This document shows, one piece after another, positions 5,525 through 10,000 of a stretch of 10,000 nt of DNA. Within the stretch, counting starts at the first letter, position 1; every line of letters begins with the position of its first letter. Below the pieces are notes generated by a model that saw only the letters and a program-made list of their open reading frames with translations, was not told the DNA's origin and did not search any database. The DNA comes from Asticcacaulis sp. (lineage in GTDB: Bacteria > Pseudomonadota > Alphaproteobacteria > Caulobacterales > Caulobacteraceae): contig NZ_JAIWNX010000237.1 in the NCBI RefSeq assembly GCF_020217185.1, forward strand, positions 1 to 10,000, given 5' to 3'. The translations under genes and the position numbers were made by a program.

Positions 5525-6851
5525 GGGACAAACCTTTTGCTTTCAGTGCCGACTGAATGGACGCATAGCGTTCCGGCGTCAGGTCATAGGATGTCATTGC
5601 CCATGCGCCAAGCAAAAGAAAAATGACCGGCAGGCCGATAAAAAAGGCTTCGACCCAGAACAGGGCTTCGGGTGTGTTGTGCGCCGCCTTGTTATCAAAG
5701 CCCAGCAGGGCCAGAGCCGACAGGGTCAGCACCGAAAAGGCATAGCCGAGCTTGGTCGTGGCCGACAGAATCGACATCAGCGTGCCCTTCTGGTCGTGGC
5801 CGGTTTCCAGCAAGACCTCGTCGCCAATATCGGCCATCAGCGAGCGCGTTAGCAGCAGATAGGCGGCATAGGGGATGCCGGCCAGAAACACAGCCACAGC
5901 CATGACCGGGAAGTTGTTCGCTGGCACGAAGGCCAGTCCGCTGTACACGACGGCGAAGATAATGGCCGAGGCAATCAGGGTGCGGTGCTTGGAAAAGCGC
6001 TTCGAAGCCCCGTTCCACAAAGGGGCGCCGACAAGGCCCGCGACAAAATAGAGCAGCATGGCGATGGTGCATTCAAAGCGCGTCAGTCCCTTGGTCTGCA
6101 TAAAGTAGAAGAAGAACAACGCCCCCATGATCCCCGGTGCCAGCCCCATCAACAGATCGGCCAGCAGCACCCGGATGACGTTCGGGCGGCGGATCATGTC
6201 GAAATAGGCCCCCAGTCGCACATCGTGCGTGGCCGCATCGGACATTTTTTCTGGCACCATCCACAGGGCGATACCGATGCTCAGCGGCAGGGTGATCATG
6301 ATGAAAATCCCCATCCACTGCACGCCGGTCTGATAGGTCTGGCCGATGGCCTGCGCCACCACGGGGATCAGGGCCACGCACAGGAGGCCCACAATATTGC
6401 CGATCTGCCACAAGGCGAAGACCTTGGTGCGTTCGTCATAGTTGTCCGTCAGAACGCTGCCCCAGCTCGACTGGCTGAGCGCCGCCATCGAGAAGCCGAT
6501 ATAGATGACCAGCAGCCAGATCCCCAGATACAGAGCCGACGCGCCCACAGGCGCCAGAAACATAAAGCCGGTGGAGACAAACAGCACCGGCAGGCACAGG
6601 GCCATCCACAGCTTGAAGCGCCCGAAGCGGGTGCGGGTACGGTCCATTGCCCAGCCGATGACGGGATCGACGGCGATGTCGATCAGCTTGACGGCCATAA
6701 AGACTACGCCCACCATGCCTAGGCTGAGGCCGATATAGGTGACGTAGTATTCGGACAAGGTCACCGACAGAGGCAGGCCCAGCGCCGCAAAGGGAATGCA
6801 CGGCCCGCAAAAGGCGAGCAATCGCGGCCAGCTAACGTGTTTGGATGACAT
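5496..6851 (-). CDS. GPH-family (MFS) sugar:cation symporter
   Basis: This 451-residue inner-membrane transporter belongs to the glycoside-pentoside-hexuronide:cation symporter group (MelB-like). The family signature lies between the second and third membrane segments: Asp62-Pro-Val-Ile-Gly followed by Asp70 in DRTRTRFGRFKLWM. About twelve hydrophobic segments are seen, with a central cytoplasmic loop near EKMSDAATHDVR, as is usual for the superfamily. I place the start at the ATG at 6851, with AGGGG about 7 bases upstream; the first membrane helix then begins near residue 10. A longer frame starting at 6941 adds 30 hydrophilic residues without a ribosome site and runs through operator-like palindromes. 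The substrate is unknown, probably a sugar or glycoside. The upstream palindromes, one of LacI type, suggest regulation by substrate. Its stop codon lies inside mazG. Confidence 0.93.
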   Translation of the reverse strand: MSSKHVSWPRLLAFCGPCIPFAALGLPLSVTLSEYYVTYIGLSLGMVGVVFMAVKLIDIAVDPVIGWAMDRTRTRFGRFKLWMALCLPVLFVSTGFMFLAPVGASALYLGIWLLVIYIGFSMAALSQSSWGSVLTDNYDERTKVFALWQIGNIVGLLCVALIPVVAQAIGQTYQTGVQWMGIFIMITLPLSIGIALWMVPEKMSDAATHDVRLGAYFDMIRRPNVIRVLLADLLMGLAPGIMGALFFFYFMQTKGLTRFECTIAMLLYFVAGLVGAPLWNGASKRFSKHRTLIASAIIFAVVYSGLAFVPANNFPVMAVAVFLAGIPYAAYLLLTRSLMADIGDEVLLETGHDQKGTLMSILSATTKLGYAFSVLTLSALALLGFDNKAAHNTPEALFWVEAFFIGLPVIFLLLGAWAMTSYDLTPERYASIQSALKAKGLSRDPGSPRPH

Positions 6852-6905
6852 GAAAACCCCTGTGAGCGCGTCTTTTGTGAGTCCGGCCAGATTGCCGTAT
6901 GCGGC

Positions 6906-6934
6906 AACATAACACGCCTGTTGAATTTGAACAA
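6906..6934 (-). promoter_or_regulatory. Candidate promoter of the symporter operon
   Basis: On the minus strand TTGTTC (6929-6934) is followed by a 17-base spacer and TATGTT (6906-6911), predicting a start near 6899 and a leader of about 48 bases. The -35 element lies inside the TGAACAATGTTCA palindrome and the TTGCCG/CGGCAA stem covers the start point, an arrangement suited to repression. Confidence 0.4.
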
Positions 6935-6940
6935 TGTTCA
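6928..6940. promoter_or_regulatory. Palindromic operator candidate TGAACAATGTTCA
   Basis: This is a perfect 6-1-6 palindrome (TGAACA-A-TGTTCA) that overlaps the predicted -35 element of the symporter operon. Its half site, TGAACAAT, recurs at 7001-7008. The binding protein is unknown. Confidence 0.45.
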
Positions 6941-6975
6941 TTTTATGGGTTGCGAATGGATAGGCGAGCGAAAGT

Positions 6976-6985
6976 CAAACGTTTG
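6976..6985. promoter_or_regulatory. LacI/PurR-type operator candidate CAAACGTTTG
   Basis: This is a 10-bp perfect palindrome with the central CG typical of LacI-family operators. The surrounding GCAAACGTTTG on the minus strand is close to the PurR core. It lies 125 bases upstream of the symporter start and overlaps a TTGACT (-35-like) motif on the minus strand. It fits sugar-responsive control of the symporter; no LacI-family gene is in the window. Confidence 0.45.
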
Positions 6986-7042
6986 CACAGAGCTGTTTTC
7001 TGAACAATATTGCCTCTATTCCTGCCAGTATAGATTTTATGA

Positions 7043-7088
7043 GGGTTAAAGGGTTGACATTATTCGCCTGAACCCTGACGTTTAACCC
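7043..7088. promoter_or_regulatory. Nested inverted repeat with TTGACA, upstream of the antiporter gene
   Basis: GGGTTAAA (7043-7050) is complementary to TTTAACCC (7081-7088), and inside it AGGGTT (7050-7055) pairs with AACCCT (7071-7076). A consensus -35-like TTGACA lies at 7054-7059, but no good -10 is at the normal spacing. The site is about 90 bases ahead of the antiporter ATG and may be an operator or a leader hairpin. Confidence 0.35.
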
Positions 7089-7178
7089 AATCCGTAATTC
7101 AGCATGTCTCCTCGGCGACGGCGCGTTTGTGCCGCCGGATTGCGGGCCTTTTCTGTTCTCAAACTCTAAAGGCGACCG

Positions 7179-8888
7179 ATGGATCACCATAATATTTCCC
7201 TGATTACCACCCTTGCGTCCGGCTTTGGTCTGGCGTTGCTGTTCGGCTTTCTGGCGGAGAAAATCAAACTGCCGGCGCTGGTCGGCTATCTGCTGGCCGG
7301 AATCCTGATCGGGCCGTCCACGCCGGGTTTTGTAGCGGATACGCACATTGCGGCGCAGTTGTCTGAAATCGGCGTCATGCTGCTGATGTTCGGGGTGGGG
7401 CTGCACTTTTCATTGGGCGACCTGATGTCTGTGCGCAAGATCGCTCTGCCAGGGGCGATTGTGCAGATGTCGCTGGCCACCTGTCTGGGTTTTGCGCTGG
7501 CGCACTGGGGCTGGGATTGGGGTATGGGGGCGGCGCTCGTCTTCGGCTTGTCGCTGTCGTGTGCTTCTACGGTCGTGCTGCTGAAGGCGCTGGAGGCGCG
7601 CAACGCCATCGACAGTATGAACGGTCGCATCGCCGTTGGCTGGCTGGTGGTTGAGGATCTGGTGACGGTGCTGGTGCTGGTCCTGCTGCCGCCGCTGGCG
7701 CATCTTTTGGAGAGCAATGGCTCGGCAGGGAGCGCCCCGACCGGCACTCTCTGGGTCACCATCGGTCAGACCCTGCTCAGCGTCGGTGCCTTTATTGCCC
7801 TGATGATGCTGGCCGGACGCAAGGTGTTTCCGTGGATATTGTGGCAGGTGTCCAAAACCGGTTCGCGCGAACTGTTTACCCTGTCGGTTATCGCGGCGGC
7901 CATCACCATCGCCTGGGGTGCATCGGAGTTATTCAGCGTGTCCTTTGCGCTGGGGGCTTTCTTCGCCGGTATGGTGATGCGCGAGTCGAAATTCAGCCAC
8001 CGCGCCGCCGAAGAATCCCTGCCATTGCGTGACGCCTTTTCGGTGCTGTTCTTTGTGTCGGTCGGTATGTTGTTCGACCCCAGGGTGCTGATCGAACACC
8101 CGATGGAGGTTCTGGCCGTCGTTGGAATCATCATTGTGGGTAAGGGGCTGGCGGCCGCGGCTCTGGTGCTGGTCTTCCGCTATCCGCTCAACACCGCCTT
8201 TACCGTGGCGGCCAGTCTGGCCCAGATCGGTGAATTTTCGTTTATTCTTGGTGGGTTGGGCGTGTCTCTTGGCATCTTGCCGCAAGCGGGGATGAACCTG
8301 CTTCTGGCCGGGGCGCTGGTGTCCATCGCGCTCAATCCCTTCCTGTTTGCGGCGATTGCCCCCCTGACGCGCTGGGTGCTGGCCCACTCGGAGTTGGCAC
8401 GGCGACACGAGCGGCGCGAGGACGTGCTGTCCGAACTGCCGCAGACGACGGAGGCGCGCTATCTGAAAGGTCAGGTGGTGCTGGTTGGTTATGGCCGCGT
8501 GGGCAAGCGTATCGCCGCCACTCTGGACGCGCAGGGCATCGCCTATGTGGTGGTTGAGCAGAACCGCGAGCGCGTAGAAGCGTTGCGCCAGACCGGCAAG
8601 GCCGCCGTCTATGGCAATGCCGTCGAACCGGAGGTGCTGGTGCAGGCCCATATCCAGCACGCGGCCATGCTGCTGGTGGCGACGCCCGATCTGGTCGATA
8701 TTCACCAGATGGTCGAAGCGGCGCGTCGCCTCAATGCGGGCATCGAGGTCGTACTGCGCACCCATAGCGAGGAAGAGATGCACTTCCTGCGACAGGAACA
8801 GATGGGCACCGTCTTCTTTGGGGAGGAGGAACTGGCGCGCAATATCACGCGGCATGTGCTGGATCGTTTCAGTCCTAGAGCGGGATGA
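7179..8888 (+). CDS. ybaL: YbaL/KefB-type cation:proton antiporter with C-terminal RCK (TrkA-N) domain
   Basis: This 569-residue inner-membrane protein of the CPA2 family is probably a potassium/proton antiporter. Residues 1-400 form the hydrophobic exchanger domain, starting with the conserved KLPALVGYLLAGILIGPSTP (30-49). It also contains LMFGVGLHFSL (69-79), the acidic pair in LVVEDL (156-161) and LFFVSVGMLFDP (290-301). Residues 432-565 are a TrkA-N/RCK domain with the nucleotide-binding loop GYGRVG (437-442) and an acidic residue, Glu460, at the end of the second strand, as needed to bind an adenosine ribose. The closest family I recognise is Escherichia coli YbaL, nearly collinear over its length, rather than KefB or KefC. 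The ATG is preceded by AAAGG about 6 bases upstream. It is transcribed divergently from the symporter operon. The transported ion is inferred from the family. Confidence 0.94.
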   Translation: MDHHNISLITTLASGFGLALLFGFLAEKIKLPALVGYLLAGILIGPSTPGFVADTHIAAQLSEIGVMLLMFGVGLHFSLGDLMSVRKIALPGAIVQMSLATCLGFALAHWGWDWGMGAALVFGLSLSCASTVVLLKALEARNAIDSMNGRIAVGWLVVEDLVTVLVLVLLPPLAHLLESNGSAGSAPTGTLWVTIGQTLLSVGAFIALMMLAGRKVFPWILWQVSKTGSRELFTLSVIAAAITIAWGASELFSVSFALGAFFAGMVMRESKFSHRAAEESLPLRDAFSVLFFVSVGMLFDPRVLIEHPMEVLAVVGIIIVGKGLAAAALVLVFRYPLNTAFTVAASLAQIGEFSFILGGLGVSLGILPQAGMNLLLAGALVSIALNPFLFAAIAPLTRWVLAHSELARRHERREDVLSELPQTTEARYLKGQVVLVGYGRVGKRIAATLDAQGIAYVVVEQNRERVEALRQTGKAAVYGNAVEPEVLVQAHIQHAAMLLVATPDLVDIHQMVEAARRLNAGIEVVLRTHSEEEMHFLRQEQMGTVFFGEEELARNITRHVLDRFSPRAG

Positions 8889-8898
8889 TTACACCTCA

Positions 8899-8906
8899 TT
8901 AACCAT
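8899..8906 (+). promoter_or_regulatory. Possible CtrA half-site TTAACCAT
   Basis: The octamer TTAACCAT, a known CtrA-associated motif in Caulobacter, lies in the short gap before the small membrane-protein gene, 51 bases from its ATG. Its meaning depends on the organism really belonging to Caulobacterales, and an isolated octamer can occur by chance. Confidence 0.25.
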
Positions 8907-8941
8907 AGCGGGCGCAGAGTTCAAACCTGACCAGAATCAGC

Positions 8942-8955
8942 TCAGAAGGCTCTGA
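8942..8955 (+). promoter_or_regulatory. Ribosome binding site inside a small hairpin
   Basis: The Shine-Dalgarno sequence AGAAGG (8944-8949), 8 bases before the ATG at 8958, falls within a TCAGA-AGGC-TCTGA stem-loop. The stem is only 5 bp, so its effect on translation is uncertain. Confidence 0.35.
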
Positions 8956-8957
8956 TC

Positions 8958-9233
8958 ATGCCTCATACGCCCGCCATCAATGACAACCTGACGCCGCTGG
9001 AACAGGCGCGTCTGCTGCTGGAGACGCGCGTAGAGCGCACGCCATCCATCCTCAAGGCGCTGATGGCCTCGGCGGCGTTTGCGGTGTCGGGGTTGTGGCT
9101 GGCGGCGTCGATGGTGGTCGGGCCGGTCATGTCGCAGGACAAGCCGCGTCCAACGCCCGTCGTCAGCAAGGCGGTCAGTTCCGGTACTGAGGGCGGCTTC
9201 CAATTGTCGGCCAGCCCCTCAGACCTAAAATGA
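8958..9233 (+). CDS. Small single-span membrane protein, unknown function
   Basis: I do not recognise this 91-residue protein. It has a polar N-terminus with a probable helix (TPLEQARLLLETRVER, about 12-27), one hydrophobic membrane span at about residues 33-58 (ALMASAAFAVSGLWLAASMV core), and a Pro/Ser-rich tail. The span is too far in for a standard signal peptide, so it is more likely an anchor. Third codon positions are GC-rich as in neighbouring genes, and an AGAAGG Shine-Dalgarno lies 8 bases before the ATG, both supporting a real gene. It follows the antiporter gene by 69 bases on the same strand without a terminator, so it could be co-transcribed. It ends one base away from the convergent trpE stop. 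Function is unknown. Confidence 0.75.
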   Translation: MPHTPAINDNLTPLEQARLLLETRVERTPSILKALMASAAFAVSGLWLAASMVVGPVMSQDKPRPTPVVSKAVSSGTEGGFQLSASPSDLK

Positions 9234-9234
9234 C

Positions 9235-10000
9235 TCAGTTCCCCTGCTTATAGCGCCAGGCTTCCGAAGCGGCCTTGATCAGGGCCGAGGCCTTATGCAC
9301 AGTTTCCTGATATTCAGTCAGGGGCACGCTGTCGGCGACCACGCCGGCCCCGGCCTGCACATAGATTTTTTCGTCCTTGAACAGGGCGGTGCGCAGCACG
9401 ATACAGACATCCAGTGACCCGGAGCCGGAGATGTAACCGACGCCCCCGGCATAGCCGACGCCGCGTTTGACCGACTCCAGTTCGTCGATAATCTCCATGG
9501 CCCGCACCTTGGGCGCGCCCGACAGCGTACCGGCGGGCAGGGCGGCCAGCAGGGCATCGACCGGATCGAGATTGGCCGGGGCATCGCCTTCGACGTTCGA
9601 GACGATGTGCATGACGTGGCTGTAGCGTTCGATATAGAATTTCTGTGTCACCCGCACGCTGGCCGGTTTGGCCACACGGCCGACATCGTTGCGGCCCAGA
9701 TCGAGCAGCATCAGGTGTTCGGACAATTCCTTCGGATCGGCCAGAAGTTCGGCCTCCAGCGCCTTGTCCTCATCAGGTGTTTTGCCGCGCGGGCGGGTGC
9801 CGGCGATCGGGCGGATGGTCAGTTTGCCGTCGCGCACGCGCACCAGAATCTCCGGTGACGAACCTGCCAACTGGAAATTACCGAAATCCAGATAGAAGAG
9901 GTAGGGCGAGGGGTTCTGACGGCGCAGCGACCGGTAGAAGGCGAACGGGTCAAGGTCGAACGGGGCTTCGAAGCGGTGCGACGGCACCACCTGAAAAATA
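9235..10000 (-). CDS. trpE: Anthranilate synthase component I, partial (C-terminal half)
   Basis: TrpE makes anthranilate from chorismate, with ammonia from the TrpG subunit, in the first step of tryptophan synthesis. About 255 C-terminal residues are visible, out of roughly 500 for the family; the N-terminal half lies beyond the right edge. Chorismate-binding motifs are present in order: [90 protein letters not shown] and [11 protein letters not shown]. The alanine in PIAGT is typical of anthranilate synthase; aminodeoxychorismate synthase (PabB) usually has lysine there, so TrpE is preferred. The common IFQVVLSQRF appears here as [10 protein letters not shown], a modest deviation. The gene ends tail-to-tail with the small membrane-protein gene, with one base between stop codons and no visible terminator. 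Confidence 0.95.
   Translation of the reverse strand, partial: IFQVVPSHRFEAPFDLDPFAFYRSLRRQNPSPYLFYLDFGNFQLAGSSPEILVRVRDGKLTIRPIAGTRPRGKTPDEDKALEAELLADPKELSEHLMLLDLGRNDVGRVAKPASVRVTQKFYIERYSHVMHIVSNVEGDAPANLDPVDALLAALPAGTLSGAPKVRAMEIIDELESVKRGVGYAGGVGYISGSGSLDVCIVLRTALFKDEKIYVQAGAGVVADSVPLTEYQETVHKASALIKAASEAWRYKQGN

Larger units (their letters stand above)
6852..7178. other. Divergent intergenic regulatory region (327 bases) between symporter and antiporter genes
   Basis: No gene is supported here. The region is AT-richer than its flanks and carries several palindromes: TTGCCG-TATG-CGGCAA (6892-6907), TGAACAATGTTCA (6928-6940), CAAACGTTTG (6976-6985) and a nested GGGTTAAA/TTTAACCC inverted repeat (7043-7088). 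TGAACAAT recurs as a direct half-copy at 7001-7008. It must contain the promoters of both divergent genes. Confidence 0.6.

Noticed and set aside
6852..6941. An upstream ATG at 6941 extending the symporter by 30 residues
   Set aside because: It has no Shine-Dalgarno, adds a hydrophilic stretch not expected in the family, and would make the operator-like palindromes coding; the ATG at 6851 has AGGGG at good spacing.

Overview
The window is ordinary chromosome from a GC-rich alphaproteobacterium. Gene content, start-codon use (several GTG starts), GC-rich third codon positions and protein flavour fit the Caulobacterales (Caulobacter/Asticcacaulis-like). That placement is an inference, not proven. 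No rRNA, tRNA, CRISPR array, transposase or phage gene is visible. All complete genes are intact; the two outermost genes run off the window.

Layout from left to right. (1) Minus strand, 1-1030: the N-terminal part of a CinA/PncC-type nicotinamide-nucleotide amidase, preceded by iron superoxide dismutase sodB. A clear rho-independent terminator separates them, and sodB has a good promoter with a Fur-box-like palindrome just upstream. (2) Minus strand, 1155-3505: a tight three-gene operon of HxlR-family regulator, polytopic membrane protein and ABC ATPase, whose reading frames abut or overlap. (3) 3506-3902: an AT-rich promoter region, then a compact 124-bp inverted-repeat element built from 9-bp CACAGATTR units with three small internal hairpins. 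(4) Minus strand, 3903-6851: a GPH-family sugar:cation symporter, MazG nucleotide pyrophosphohydrolase and a six-motif TolB-like beta-propeller protein, read as one overlapping set. (5) 6852-7178: a divergent regulatory region with a LacI-type palindrome, a TGAACA-type palindrome and a nested inverted repeat. (6) Plus strand, 7179-9233: a YbaL/KefB-type cation/proton antiporter with an RCK domain, and a small single-span membrane protein. (7) Minus strand, 9235-10000: the C-terminal half of anthranilate synthase component I (trpE), converging on the small gene with a one-base gap.

There is no obvious large undescribed system. The most unusual parts are the 124-bp structured repeat element, the self-contained HxlR-regulated ABC operon with an uncharacterised permease, the symporter-MazG-propeller overlap, and the cluster of palindromic operators in front of the symporter.
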